Source: JBHGAV01 sp041946685 (GTDB lineage Bacteria; Acidobacteriota; Terriglobia; Bryobacterales; Bryobacteraceae). From it: 50,742 bases of DNA. The translations under genes were made by a program, and so were the position numbers. Positions 1 to 8,289 of the stretch are shown piece after piece; within the stretch, counting starts at the first letter, position 1; each line of letters starts with the position of its first letter. Location: assembly GCA_041946685.1 (NCBI GenBank), contig JBHGAV010000029.1, forward strand, positions 1 to 50,742. Reading direction: 5' to 3'. The notes beneath the pieces are model-generated. The model had not been told where the DNA came from, made no database searches, and saw nothing but the letters and a program-made list of their open reading frames with translations.

Positions 1-432
1 GACGTCGGCCTCGGCTTCGGGCCAGGTCTTGCCGGCTTCCAGCACCAGCCAGGCGTCGAACTCCAGCTTCCGACGTCGAATCAGCTCCCCCGTGCGCAGA
101 AGCATGCGGGCACGATCCTCGGCAGGCGTCCGGCTCCATTCGGGGAAGTAAGCCGATGCCGACTCGAGGGCCTCCGCGGCGACGGCCGAGTCCGCCATCT
201 GGTGCACCCCCACCGTTTCGGAAGGTTTGGACGGATTTCGGGAGATCAGTTTCTCTTCCGTCTTGGCCGGGCGCCCGCCGATCCAGAGATCGTACTCGCG
301 GCCGAACTGCCCCCGGACCATCCGCAATGCGGCCTGCATGGCCGCGCGGTTCTGGGCGTCAGAGAAATCCATGTAGGGTTCGTTGCGGAACTCGGGCAGA
401 CCGCGCCCCTGGACAGTCGTTTGAGCGCTCAC
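1..432 (-). CDS. 1-pyrroline-5-carboxylate (glutamate semialdehyde) dehydrogenase, 5' part only
   Basis: Partial gene running off the left edge; the first 144 codons are visible on the minus strand. The start is GTG at 432, with a purine-rich ribosome site (AAGGGGGAG) five bases upstream. The protein begins VSAQTTVQGRGLPEFRNEPY. Its aldehyde-dehydrogenase N-terminus includes the DLWIGGRPAKTEEK strand, the RNPSKPSE segment and EAGKTWPEAEADV, all typical of the P5C dehydrogenase branch (RocA/PruA). Known role of the family: NAD-dependent oxidation of glutamate semialdehyde to glutamate, the second step of proline breakdown. The catalytic Cys/Glu region lies outside the window, so activity cannot be judged. 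Family assignment is fairly secure; other aldehyde dehydrogenases are less likely because of the EAGKTW-type motif. Confidence 0.8.
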   Translation of the reverse strand, partial: MSAQTTVQGRGLPEFRNEPYMDFSDAQNRAAMQAALRMVRGQFGREYDLWIGGRPAKTEEKLISRNPSKPSETVGVHQMADSAVAAEALESASAYFPEWSRTPAEDRARMLLRTGELIRRRKLEFDAWLVLEAGKTWPEAEADV

Positions 433-464
433 TTGACTCCCCCTTTGCGGCGGCGGGTTCCGGA

Positions 465-710
465 TCAGCCGGCTACCAGACGCCGGCCCCGCTCCAGCAG
501 CTCACCGGCTTCTTCGGCGAACTCGCGGCCGCGGTCTCGAAGATCCCGGCCGGCGTCAACCAGGGCCTCGCGCCCCTCATCCACCTTCTTGCGAACGTAC
601 TTGCGCGCGGTACGGCCGGACACAGGAGCGTACAATAAGGCAACCGCCGCACCGATGGCGGCTCCTGCCAGGAACCAGATCAGCCTGCTGCCGTCATTAT
701 CAGACGCCAT
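465..710 (-). CDS. YtxH-like small membrane protein
   Basis: An 81-residue protein. After a short polar start (MASDNDGSR) there is one hydrophobic helix at about residues 10-27, followed by the APVSGRTARKYVRKK segment and a long charged Arg/Glu-rich helix. This is the layout of the YtxH/gas-vesicle-like family: one membrane anchor plus a cytoplasmic amphipathic or coiled-coil tail. Family function is poorly defined; some members are stress-induced in Firmicutes. It lies 32 bases upstream of the P5C dehydrogenase start on the same strand and 30 bases after the ferredoxin, so the three may be co-transcribed. No catalytic residues are visible. Confidence 0.7.
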   Translation of the reverse strand: MASDNDGSRLIWFLAGAAIGAAVALLYAPVSGRTARKYVRKKVDEGREALVDAGRDLRDRGREFAEEAGELLERGRRLVAG

Positions 711-740
711 AGCTGTGGAGACCCTTCCTCCCGGAACCTT

Positions 741-1001
741 TTACCTGCCGTAATAGGCGGCGTTCCGAGCCGTGAACTGAGCCCATTTCTCGGGCAGATC
801 GTCAAGCGGAAAGATGGCGGAAACCGGACACACGGGTACGCAAGCGCCGCAGTCGATGCATTCGACGGGATCGATATAGAGCATCTCCTCTTTGGCGAAG
901 GCTTCCTCGTCCTTCTTCGGGTGAATGCAGTCGACCGGACAGGCGTCCACGCAAGCGGTGTCCTTGGTTCCGATGCACGGTTCTGCGATTACGTACGCCA
1001 T
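741..1001 (-). CDS. 7Fe-type ferredoxin ([3Fe-4S][4Fe-4S])
   Basis: An 86-residue soluble electron carrier. The N-terminal cysteines (C9, C17, C21, C25; pattern C-x7-C-x3-CP-x2-C) and a second CxxCxxCxxxCP block at about residues 49-59 match the 7Fe bacterial ferredoxins (FdxA type), which carry one [3Fe-4S] and one [4Fe-4S] cluster. The C-terminal LPEKWAQFTARNAAYYG tail is also typical. It is transcribed away from the nuo operon across a shared 235-base gap. It is not NuoI: it lacks NuoI's length and membrane-associated N-terminus. The redox partner is unknown. Confidence 0.88.
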   Translation of the reverse strand: MAYVIAEPCIGTKDTACVDACPVDCIHPKKDEEAFAKEEMLYIDPVECIDCGACVPVCPVSAIFPLDDLPEKWAQFTARNAAYYGR

Positions 1002-1050
1002 GCTCTCCCTCTCTGTACGAACGTGCCCCAGTACTGGCTAAGACAATTCC

Positions 1051-1079
1051 TGTATAGCACGGGCGCAATGCGATCACAA
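1051..1079 (-). promoter_or_regulatory. Candidate sigma-70 promoter for the ferredoxin gene
   Basis: Reading the minus strand, TTGTGA (1074-1079 on the plus strand, shown as TCACAA) and TATACA (1051-1056) are separated by 17 bases. This places transcription start about 40-45 bases before the ferredoxin ATG at 1001. Seen by pattern only. Confidence 0.45.
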
Positions 1080-1175
1080 ACGGCCGGCGCCGAGAAGGCA
1101 GTTCTGCAAGCCGTGCCAGCGCGCGGGGCGTGCCGGGAAAGAAATCCGCCCGCCAAGCCGAGAATCCGGCACGAT

Positions 1176-1205
1176 TTGACACCCTGTTTGGGGGCTCACT
1201 ATATT
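1176..1205 (+). promoter_or_regulatory. Candidate sigma-70 promoter of the nuo operon
   Basis: TTGACA (1176-1181) is a perfect -35 and TATATT (1200-1205) a near-consensus -10, with an 18-base spacer. The implied start, around 1212, leaves a leader of about 25 bases before the nuoA ATG at 1237. It lies in the gap between the divergent ferredoxin gene and nuoA and is the only strong promoter seen ahead of the 12.7 kb operon. Confidence 0.6.
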
Positions 1206-1236
1206 CAAATCTGAGGGGCTGAGGCGAAACGCGCGG

Positions 1237-1632
1237 ATGCCGGAATCTTACCCACAAACCTACTTCCCGATTCTGGTGCAAATCTTCATCGCCATGGCCG
1301 TGGCGGGCGGGATGGTGGCCGCTTCCTTCTTCATCGGCAAGCGGGTCCGCAACCCGGTGAAGGACATGCCCTACGAATGCGGCATCGTGCCCACCGGCAG
1401 CGCCCGCGAGCGTTTCAGTGTCAAGTTCTATCTGGTAGCGATGGTTTTCATACTCTTTGATATCGAGGCGATCTTCCTGTACCCGTGGGCCGTGGTCTAT
1501 CGCGAACTGAAGCTCTTCGCGTTCGTGGAGATGTTCATCTTCGTCGCGCTGGTCCTTTGCGGCTTCTTCTATATCTGGAAGCGTGGAGCACTGGACTGGT
1601 CTCCGGACGGGCCGTCGCAGCGAAAGCAGTAG
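1237..1632 (+). CDS. nuoA: NADH-quinone oxidoreductase subunit A
   Basis: A 131-residue membrane subunit of complex I, with three hydrophobic segments (about residues 10-34, 65-88 and 94-115). The conserved PYECG motif in the first loop (about 46-50) and the FDIEAIFLYPWA signature in the second membrane helix are both present. Length is normal for the family. Known role: it sits at the junction of the membrane arm and the Q module and helps form the quinone access region. First gene of the operon, directly downstream of a good promoter. The next gene, six bases on, is nuoC rather than nuoB. Confidence 0.96.
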   Translation: MPESYPQTYFPILVQIFIAMAVAGGMVAASFFIGKRVRNPVKDMPYECGIVPTGSARERFSVKFYLVAMVFILFDIEAIFLYPWAVVYRELKLFAFVEMFIFVALVLCGFFYIWKRGALDWSPDGPSQRKQ

Positions 1633-1638
1633 GAAATC

Positions 1639-2127
1639 ATGGTTCCTGAAGGTCTGAGGGATATTCCCCTCCAAGCGTGGCTTGAGTCCGCCGAACCGGG
1701 AGCCGTTATGTCCGGCAAGGTTGACCGGAGCGAAACGACGCTGGAGATCCAGCCAGGCAAGATAGTTGCTGCCTGCCGCCAATTGAAAGAGGGCCAGCAA
1801 TTCGAGAGGCTTGCGGATCTCACCGCGGTGGACTGGCATCCCCGTGAGCCGCGCTATGAGGTTGTCTACCATCTTCACTCCGTCAGCAGGAACCAGCGGC
1901 TGCGCCTGAAGTGCCGCCTGGCCGGCCATGCCGCTGAGATAGACTCGGTTACCTCCGTCTGGCGAAGCGCCAATTGGCACGAAAGAGAAGTATTCGATTT
2001 GTTCGGCATCCGGTTCCACAACCACCCGAACCTGCACAGGATCATGCTCCCCGAAGACTGGGAGGGCCACCCGTTGCGCAAGGACTACCCGGTCTACGGC
2101 AACAAGTACGGCTACAAGGATGAGTGA
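1639..2127 (+). CDS. nuoC: NADH-quinone oxidoreductase subunit C (30 kDa)
   Basis: A 162-residue hydrophilic subunit of the Q module of complex I. The diagnostic C-terminal stretch ERE-VFDLFGIRFHNHPNLHRI followed by LPEDWEGHPLRKDYP (about residues 113-150) is intact. It is a separate protein here, not fused to NuoD as in enterobacteria. It overlaps nuoD by 8 bases, which suggests translational coupling. NuoC normally packs against NuoB and NuoD; NuoB is not encoded beside it, which is unusual (see findings). Confidence 0.95.
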   Translation: MVPEGLRDIPLQAWLESAEPGAVMSGKVDRSETTLEIQPGKIVAACRQLKEGQQFERLADLTAVDWHPREPRYEVVYHLHSVSRNQRLRLKCRLAGHAAEIDSVTSVWRSANWHEREVFDLFGIRFHNHPNLHRIMLPEDWEGHPLRKDYPVYGNKYGYKDE

Positions 2128-3322
2128 GGCCAGCGCGCTTCCGCCGCAGGACCACCCCCCGACGCGGACGGTCCTGAACATGGGGCCGCAGCATCCCTCC
2201 ACGCACGGGGTGCTGAGGCTGCTTCTGGAACTGGACGGGGAGACCATCGTCAAGGCCGAGCCGGACATCGGCTACCTGCACACCGGGATTGAGAAGCAGT
2301 GCGAGGACAAGACCTATGCGCAGGTGGTGCCCCTCACGGACCGGGTGGACTACCTCGCGAACCTGTCCAACAACCTGTGCTACTGCCTCGCCGTGGAGCG
2401 GCTGCTCGGGCTGGAGATTCCTCCCATGGCCCAGTGGATGCGGGTGATGCTCACCGAACTGACGCGCATCAGCAGCCATCTGGTGTGGCTGGGGACCCAC
2501 GCCATCGACATCGGGGCGATGAGCGTGTTCCTGTACTGCTTCCGCGAGCGGGAAGATCTGCTGCGCATTTTCGAAATGTTCTCGGGCCAGCGCATGATGA
2601 CCAGCTACTTCCGCATCGGAGGGCTGGCGCTGGAACCCCCTCGCGGATGGCACAAGGCCGTCCGGGCGTTTCTCGACAGGTTTCCGAGCGCCATGGCGGA
2701 GTATGAGGGCCTGCTCACGGCTAACCCCATCTGGCTGATTCGCACCAAAGGGGTCGGCAAGGTGCCGCTCGAAGATCTGCTCGACCTGGGGGTGACGGGT
2801 CCGATGCTGCGGGCCGCCGGACTCAAGTGGGACATCCGGAAGGCGGAACCGTACTCCAGCTACGATAAGTTCGATTTCGAGATCCCTACCCGCACCGAAG
2901 GCGACGTCTACGCCCGCTACCAGGTGCGCCTGGAGGAGATGCGCCAGAGCGAGCGCATCGCCCGGCAGGCGCTGGAGGGCATGCCCTCGGGCCGCTGGGT
3001 GGCCGACGCGCCCAAGATCGTGCTTCCGGACCGCGAGAAGATGAAGACCGAGATGGAGGCGCTCATCCATCACTTCAAGATCGTCTACGAGGGCTTCCGG
3101 GTTCCGGCGGGTGAGGTCTACCAGGCCATTGAATCGCCGCGCGGCGAGCTAGGCTACTACGTGGTGAGCGACGGCTCGGCCAAGCCGTACCGCGTCCACA
3201 TACACGGGCCCAGTTACGGCAACCTGCAAGCCACCTCCGGGATGATCGAGGGGAGATTGCTGGCCGACGTCATCGCCTCGCTGGGCAGCATGGACTTCGT
3301 GCTGGGGGACGTGGACCGATGA
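2120..3322 (+). CDS. nuoD: NADH-quinone oxidoreductase subunit D (49 kDa)
   Basis: A 400-residue quinone-site subunit, homologous to the large subunit of [NiFe] hydrogenases. The MGPQHPSTHGVLRLLLELDGE motif (about 21-41) and the GYLHTGIEKQCE segment (about 51-62) belong to the quinone-binding region; the C-terminus ends in the conserved GSMDFVLGDVDR. Family length is about 400-420. The ATG lies inside the end of nuoC, and the stop overlaps the nuoE start as ATGA. The residues expected to face cluster N2 are present, but N2's carrier NuoB is not in the operon. Confidence 0.97.
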   Translation: MSEASALPPQDHPPTRTVLNMGPQHPSTHGVLRLLLELDGETIVKAEPDIGYLHTGIEKQCEDKTYAQVVPLTDRVDYLANLSNNLCYCLAVERLLGLEIPPMAQWMRVMLTELTRISSHLVWLGTHAIDIGAMSVFLYCFREREDLLRIFEMFSGQRMMTSYFRIGGLALEPPRGWHKAVRAFLDRFPSAMAEYEGLLTANPIWLIRTKGVGKVPLEDLLDLGVTGPMLRAAGLKWDIRKAEPYSSYDKFDFEIPTRTEGDVYARYQVRLEEMRQSERIARQALEGMPSGRWVADAPKIVLPDREKMKTEMEALIHHFKIVYEGFRVPAGEVYQAIESPRGELGYYVVSDGSAKPYRVHIHGPSYGNLQATSGMIEGRLLADVIASLGSMDFVLGDVDR

Positions 3323-3801
3323 CTTTTTCGCCCGAGCTGGAAGCCCGGTTCCAGAGATTCCTGGAAAGCTGCCCTCCCGGCCGCGAGCGCTCGGCCCTGA
3401 TTCCGATGCTGCTCTACGCCCAGGATGAGGTCGGCGCGGTGACGCCCGAGCTGGTGGAAGAGGTCTCGCGGCGGCTGAATCTGAAGACCGTGGAAGTGGA
3501 GGAAGTCGTCTCCTACTACTCCATGCTGCGCAGAAAGCCAATGGGGAAGTACCACTTCCAGATCTGCACCAACATCAGTTGCATGCTCACCGGGGGGCTG
3601 GAGCTCTGGGAGCACGCCTGCCGCACGCTGGGGATCGGAAACAAGCAGGTGACGCCGGACGGCCGCTTCTCGCTCGAAGAGGTGGAGTGCCTGGGCGCCT
3701 GCTCCTGGGCGCCGGCCATGCAGGTGAACTACGATTACCACCACAAGGTGACGCCGGAGGCCTTCGACCGGCTGGTGGAGGCCCTCCGCAAGCTGCCATG
3801 A
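3319..3801 (+). CDS. nuoE: NADH-quinone oxidoreductase subunit E (24 kDa)
   Basis: A 160-residue thioredoxin-fold subunit of the NADH-oxidising module. The [2Fe-2S] cluster N1a ligands are visible as C83 and C88 (CTNISC) and C124 and C128 (ECLGAC). Length is typical. It starts at an ATGA overlap with nuoD and ends at an ATGA overlap with nuoF, so translation is probably coupled through the N module. Known role: auxiliary cluster next to the FMN of NuoF. Confidence 0.96.
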   Translation: MTFSPELEARFQRFLESCPPGRERSALIPMLLYAQDEVGAVTPELVEEVSRRLNLKTVEVEEVVSYYSMLRRKPMGKYHFQICTNISCMLTGGLELWEHACRTLGIGNKQVTPDGRFSLEEVECLGACSWAPAMQVNYDYHHKVTPEAFDRLVEALRKLP

Positions 3802-5120
3802 CTTCCATGCTTTACAACGAACCGAGTCCGCTGGAAGTCAGAGTGCTGACGCGCCGTTTCGGCCTTGAGAACTCGGCGTCGATCGACACCTACCTGGCCA
3901 CGGACGGATACGTGGCCTTGCGCAAGGCGCTCCAGATGAAGCCGGACGAGATCATCGACCAGGTGAAAGCCTCCAACCTCCGCGGGCGGGGCGGCGCAGG
4001 CTTTCCCACCGGCATGAAATGGAGCTTTGTGCCGCGCAACTCGCCCAAACCCAAGTACATCGTGGTCAACGGGGACGAGGGCGAGCCCGGCACCTGCAAG
4101 GACCGCCTGCTGATGGAGTTCGATCCCCACCAGCTCCTCGAAGGCATGGTGATCGCCGGCCTCGCGGTCGGCGCGCACGCGGGCTATATTTACGTCCGGG
4201 GCGAGTTCCGCTACGTGATCGACATCCTGGACCGGGCCATCGGCGAGGCCCGCCAGCGCGGCTTTTTGGGCAAGAACATCCTGGGGAGCGGCTTCGACTT
4301 CGATGCTTTCACCCACACCGGCGCGGGCTCCTACGAATGCGGCGAGGAATCGGCGCTGCTGGAGTCGCTCGAAGGCAAGCGGGGCGTGCCCAGAATCCGG
4401 CCCCCGTTCCCAGCCGTATCAGGAGCGTTCCAGTGCCCGACCGTGCTGAACAACGTCGAGACCTTTTCCGCGGTTCCGGCCATCATCCGCGACGGCGGGG
4501 AGGCCTTTGCGGCCCTCGGCACGCCCAGAAACGGCGGCACGCGGCTGTTCTGCCTGTCCGGACACATCAACAAGCCGGGCGTTTACGAGTTGCCGATGGG
4601 TTTCAACCTGCTCCGCATGATCAATGAAGTCGGGGGCGGCGTGCGCGGGGGTAAGAAGCTCAAGGCGGTCATCCCCGGCGGCTCCTCCTGCCCGGTCTTG
4701 AAGGCGGAAGAGTGCGACCTGGCCATGGATTTCGATACCCTGGCAAGGGCCAAGAGCATGCTGGGTTCGGGCGGCGTGGTGGTCATGGACGAGGACACCT
4801 GCATGGTGAAGGCGGCGATGCGGCTCATCCGGTTCTATGCCCACGAGAGCTGCGGCTGGTGCGTGCCTTGCCGCGAGGGCACCCTGTGGCTTCGCAAGCT
4901 GCTGGTGCGATTCCACGAGGGGCAGGGCTCTGCCGCCGACATCGACCTGATCGGCGACCTGGCCCGGAACATGCTCGGCCGGACCTTCTGCCCGCTCGGT
5001 GACGCGGCCGCCATGCCGACCATCGCGTTTGTGGAGAAGTTCCGCGACGAATTCGAAGCTCACCTCGATGGCAAGCCCTGTCCGTACGAAGGCACGCGGC
5101 AAGGAGCGCTCGCCGGATGA
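3798..5120 (+). CDS. nuoF: NADH-quinone oxidoreductase subunit F (51 kDa, NADH/FMN)
   Basis: A 440-residue NADH dehydrogenase subunit. I start it at ATG 3798, which overlaps the nuoE stop as ATGA; the longer open frame to the left only shadows nuoE. Visible motifs are the glycine-rich NADH/FMN loop LRGRGGAGFPTGMKW (about 61-75), the FMN loop VNGDEGEPGTCKDR (about 90-103), the GAGSYECGEESALLESLEG block, and the cluster N3 ligands ESCGWCVPC (Cys near 351, 354 and 357) plus FCPLGD (Cys near 397). Everything needed for NADH oxidation is present. It overlaps nuoG by 4 bases. Confidence 0.97.
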   Translation: MTSMLYNEPSPLEVRVLTRRFGLENSASIDTYLATDGYVALRKALQMKPDEIIDQVKASNLRGRGGAGFPTGMKWSFVPRNSPKPKYIVVNGDEGEPGTCKDRLLMEFDPHQLLEGMVIAGLAVGAHAGYIYVRGEFRYVIDILDRAIGEARQRGFLGKNILGSGFDFDAFTHTGAGSYECGEESALLESLEGKRGVPRIRPPFPAVSGAFQCPTVLNNVETFSAVPAIIRDGGEAFAALGTPRNGGTRLFCLSGHINKPGVYELPMGFNLLRMINEVGGGVRGGKKLKAVIPGGSSCPVLKAEECDLAMDFDTLARAKSMLGSGGVVVMDEDTCMVKAAMRLIRFYAHESCGWCVPCREGTLWLRKLLVRFHEGQGSAADIDLIGDLARNMLGRTFCPLGDAAAMPTIAFVEKFRDEFEAHLDGKPCPYEGTRQGALAG

Positions 5121-7099
5121 GTGAACTGGTCAGACTCCAGATCGACGGCAAGGAAGTCCAGGTGCCGGCGGGCACGCTGGTCATCAACGCCGCCAAGACG
5201 GTCGGCATCGAAATCCCGGCGTTCTGCTACTACGATGGGCTGACGCTCCAGGCTGCCTGCCGCATGTGCCTGGTCGAAGTGGAAAAAGCGCCCAAGCTGC
5301 AAACCGCCTGCACGCTGGTCGCCACAGAGGGCATGGTGGTCAGGACGGACACCCCGCAGGTGGTCCAGGCCCGCAAGTCCATGCTGGAGTTCCTGCTGAC
5401 CAATCACCCCCTGGACTGCCCGGTCTGCGACAAGGGCGGCGAGTGCGAGCTTCAGGATCTGACCTTCCGCTACGGCCTGGGCGAGAGCCGGTTCACCGAG
5501 ATCAAGCTGCACGTGCCCGAGAAGCAATTCTCTCCCATCGTGTACTTCGATGCGCCCCGCTGCATCCTCTGCTACCGCTGCGTGCGGATCTGCAAGGAGG
5601 GCATGGGAGTCGGCGCGCTGGGCGTGGTGAGCCGCGGCGCGGTCAGCGAAATCGCCCCCAACAAGGGCGACCACCTGGAGTGCGACGAGTGCGGGATGTG
5701 CATCGACATCTGCCCCGTGGGCGCGCTCACCAGCGGAATCTACCGCTATAAGACACGTCCCTGGGAGATGAAGCACGTGGGCACGATCTGCGCCCACTGC
5801 TCCAACGGCTGCACCACCACGCTCGGCGTCTACGACAACCGCATCATGCGCGGCAACAACCGCGACAGCTCGGGCATCAACGGCGAGTTCCTCTGCGTCA
5901 AGGGGCGCTTCGCCTTTGACTTCGTCAGTCACCCCGAACGTCTCCGCAGCCCCCTGATGAAGATCGGCAGCCGGTTGGAGGAAGTGACCTGGGCCAAGGC
6001 GATCTCGGCCGTGGCCGCGCGGTTCGCCGAGGTCGCAGGGCGGCGCGGCAAGTTCGGGGTGATCGGCTCGACCCGGACCACCAACGAGGAGAACTACTTC
6101 CTACAGAAGTTCGCCCGGTCGGGGCTGGGCACGGCCAACATCGACCATCACCGCACCGGCGATGTGCTGAGTTTTCTCGGCGCGCTCCAGGGCAGAGCCG
6201 CGGCGCAGGCCACCACGGCGGACCTGTACAACAGCAAGGCGATTCTCGTGCTTGCCAGCGACCTGGCGCAGCAGCATCCTTTGCTTGCCTTCCAGATTCG
6301 GGCCAACTGGCGGCATCACCAATGCCACGTGTACGCAGTCACCCCGGGCCCGGTGCGCGAGGATTCGATCTCGACCCTCAGCGTGAGAGTGGAGCCCGGG
6401 CGGGAACTTTCCTCCCTGACCTCGCTCCGCGAGACGCTGAAGGCCGAGCCCGAACTGGTGATCCTGTTTGGCGACGCCATCAAGGGCGCCGATGTGCGGC
6501 GGCTGGTGGATTTCGGCGACTCTCTTGGGATCCCGGTCAAGTACGTTTGCCTCGTCGACTACCCGAATTCGCGGGGCGCCGTCGAAATGGAGCTTCTGGC
6601 CGGGGCTGGGGAGCCGCAAGGGCTCAGCCTTCCGGAGATGCTCTCCGCCCCGGATCTGGATGCGCTCTGGGTGGTGGGGGCGAATCCCTTGAAGGACGGC
6701 GGTCTTTCGTCCCCGGGGGCGTTCGTCGTGGTTCAGGATCTGTTCCTCACCGAGACAGCCCGGCGGGCGGATGTCGTGCTGCCCGCGGCCTCCGCCTACG
6801 AGAAGACGGGCTCGATCACCAACGTTTGCGGAGAGGTACAGCAATTGAAGCGCGCGGCGAGGGCGATGGGCGCCAAGACGGACCTGGAGATCTTCAAACT
6901 GCTGGCCGCAGCCATGAAGCTGAACTCCGCCGGCTGGGAACTGGAAGCCCTGCCTGCGGCCGGCGCGCCCGTAATCCCGGAATCCAGGCCCGAACTGATA
7001 CGGTCGGCTTGCGATACCCTCTTTACGTCGGGGACGCTTGGCCGCTACTCGAAGGCGTTGAACATGGCGACGGAAGCGCCGGGCGGTCTGTACCGATGA
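5117..7099 (+). CDS. nuoG: NADH-quinone oxidoreductase subunit G (75 kDa, iron-sulfur)
   Basis: A 660-residue iron-sulfur subunit. The N-terminal [2Fe-2S] domain has C37, C48, C51 and C65. The His-Cys cluster region follows (NHPLDCPVCDKGGECELQD), then two 4Fe-4S motifs (CILCYRCVRIC and CDECGMCIDIC). Near residue 225 begins CxxCxxxC-x27-C, the exact spacing of the extra N7 cluster known from E. coli and Thermus. The C-terminal molybdopterin-oxidoreductase-like domain is short; many NuoG proteins reach 750-900 residues. It overlaps nuoF and nuoH by 4 bases each (ATGA). Confidence 0.95.
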   Translation: MSELVRLQIDGKEVQVPAGTLVINAAKTVGIEIPAFCYYDGLTLQAACRMCLVEVEKAPKLQTACTLVATEGMVVRTDTPQVVQARKSMLEFLLTNHPLDCPVCDKGGECELQDLTFRYGLGESRFTEIKLHVPEKQFSPIVYFDAPRCILCYRCVRICKEGMGVGALGVVSRGAVSEIAPNKGDHLECDECGMCIDICPVGALTSGIYRYKTRPWEMKHVGTICAHCSNGCTTTLGVYDNRIMRGNNRDSSGINGEFLCVKGRFAFDFVSHPERLRSPLMKIGSRLEEVTWAKAISAVAARFAEVAGRRGKFGVIGSTRTTNEENYFLQKFARSGLGTANIDHHRTGDVLSFLGALQGRAAAQATTADLYNSKAILVLASDLAQQHPLLAFQIRANWRHHQCHVYAVTPGPVREDSISTLSVRVEPGRELSSLTSLRETLKAEPELVILFGDAIKGADVRRLVDFGDSLGIPVKYVCLVDYPNSRGAVEMELLAGAGEPQGLSLPEMLSAPDLDALWVVGANPLKDGGLSSPGAFVVVQDLFLTETARRADVVLPAASAYEKTGSITNVCGEVQQLKRAARAMGAKTDLEIFKLLAAAMKLNSAGWELEALPAAGAPVIPESRPELIRSACDTLFTSGTLGRYSKALNMATEAPGGLYR

Positions 7100-8289
7100 C
7101 ATTCATCATCGTCAGCCTGGTGAAAGCCGCCATCTGGGCGGGCGCAATCCTGACCACGCTCGCCTATTTGCAGTGGGTGGAGCGGAAGGTGATCGCCCAC
7201 ATACAGGTCCGCCTCGGCCCCTCGCGCGTGGGGCCGCACGGGCTGCTGCAACCGCTGGCCGACGTGGTCAAGCTGCTCACCAAAGAGGATCTGGTTCCGC
7301 CGCTGGCCAACAAGTTCCTCTATACCTTGGCCCCGTTCCTGGCGGTTTCGCTCGCCTTGCTGCCCGTGGCGGTGCTCCCCTTCGGGCCGGAAGTGGAGAT
7401 CTTCGGGGTGCGCACGAATCTCCAGCTCACGGATCTGAACATCGGGGTCCTTTTCCTGCTGGCCATCTCCTCGCTCGGCGTCTACGGGATTGCGCTGGCC
7501 GGCTGGTCCAGCAACAGCAAGTATGCGCTGCTCGGCAGCCTGCGCAGTTCCGCCCAGATGATCAGCTACGAGCTGCCTCTGGCGATCGCGGTGGTTGCGC
7601 CGCTGCTGCTCGCCAACACCTTGAGCCTGAGCGGTCTGGTCGAGTCCCAGGCCGGCTACTATTGGGGATGGCTGCCCCGCTGGAACCTGTTCCAGTGGCC
7701 TGCCCCGCAGCTTGTCAGCTTCGCCATCTTTCTGATGGCCGCGTTTGCGGAAACCAACCGTGTGCCGTTTGACCTGCCCGAAGCGGAGAACGAACTGGTG
7801 GCCGGTTTTCACACCGAGTACAGCAGCCTCAAGTTCGCCTCGTTCTTCATGGCCGAGTACGCCAACATGATCACGAGTTGCGCCTTCGCGACCCTGCTGT
7901 TTTTGGGAGGCTGGCAGCCGCTGTGGCCGGCGGAGAAAGGATCGATCTACGTCCCGTCTTTGCTGCTCATCGGATGTGCGGCGATCGCTTTCTATCACGG
8001 TCTGCACCCTGCCCGCCGGAAGGACCGCCGCACACTCCCCGCCGTCGCGGTGGCCTTTGCGGGGCTGGCCGTGCTCTTTCAGGTTCCATTCTTGCAACCG
8101 GTGCTCCTGCCCGTCTTCTGGTTCGGGGCCAAGGCGGGCTTTCTGCTTTTCCTGTTCATGTGGGTGCGCGGCACGCTGCCGCGTTTCCGGTACGATCAGT
8201 TGATGCGGTTCACCTGGAAGGTGCTGTTCCCCGTCGCCATGGCGAACCTCCTGGTGACGGGGTTCCTGGTGGCCGTGGTTGGCGAATGA
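7096..8289 (+). CDS. nuoH: NADH-quinone oxidoreductase subunit H
   Basis: A 397-residue membrane subunit that forms the quinone tunnel with NuoB, NuoD and NuoA. The start is ATG 7096 in an ATGA overlap with the nuoG stop; the longer open frame to the left is a shadow of nuoG. Signature segments are QWVERKVIAHIQVRLGPSRVGPHGLLQPLAD (about 27-57), the ETNRVPFDLPEAENELVAGFHTEYSS loop, and the SLKFASFFMAEYANM stretch. It is longer than many NuoH proteins, with extra C-terminal helices. Its stop overlaps the nuoJ start, leaving no room for nuoI, the usual next gene. Confidence 0.96.
   Translation: MTFIIVSLVKAAIWAGAILTTLAYLQWVERKVIAHIQVRLGPSRVGPHGLLQPLADVVKLLTKEDLVPPLANKFLYTLAPFLAVSLALLPVAVLPFGPEVEIFGVRTNLQLTDLNIGVLFLLAISSLGVYGIALAGWSSNSKYALLGSLRSSAQMISYELPLAIAVVAPLLLANTLSLSGLVESQAGYYWGWLPRWNLFQWPAPQLVSFAIFLMAAFAETNRVPFDLPEAENELVAGFHTEYSSLKFASFFMAEYANMITSCAFATLLFLGGWQPLWPAEKGSIYVPSLLLIGCAAIAFYHGLHPARRKDRRTLPAVAVAFAGLAVLFQVPFLQPVLLPVFWFGAKAGFLLFLFMWVRGTLPRFRYDQLMRFTWKVLFPVAMANLLVTGFLVAVVGE

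Noticed and set aside
741..1001. The ferredoxin as a replacement for the missing NuoI
   Set aside because: It is a 7Fe FdxA-type protein (one 3Fe and one 4Fe cluster) on the opposite strand, whereas NuoI has two 4Fe clusters and a longer N-terminus. No evidence links it to complex I.
802..2268. 488-codon open frame on the minus strand across nuoA, nuoC and the ferredoxin
   Set aside because: It runs antisense to conserved nuo genes and in another frame of the ferredoxin; high-GC sequence gives long shadow frames and no family features are seen.
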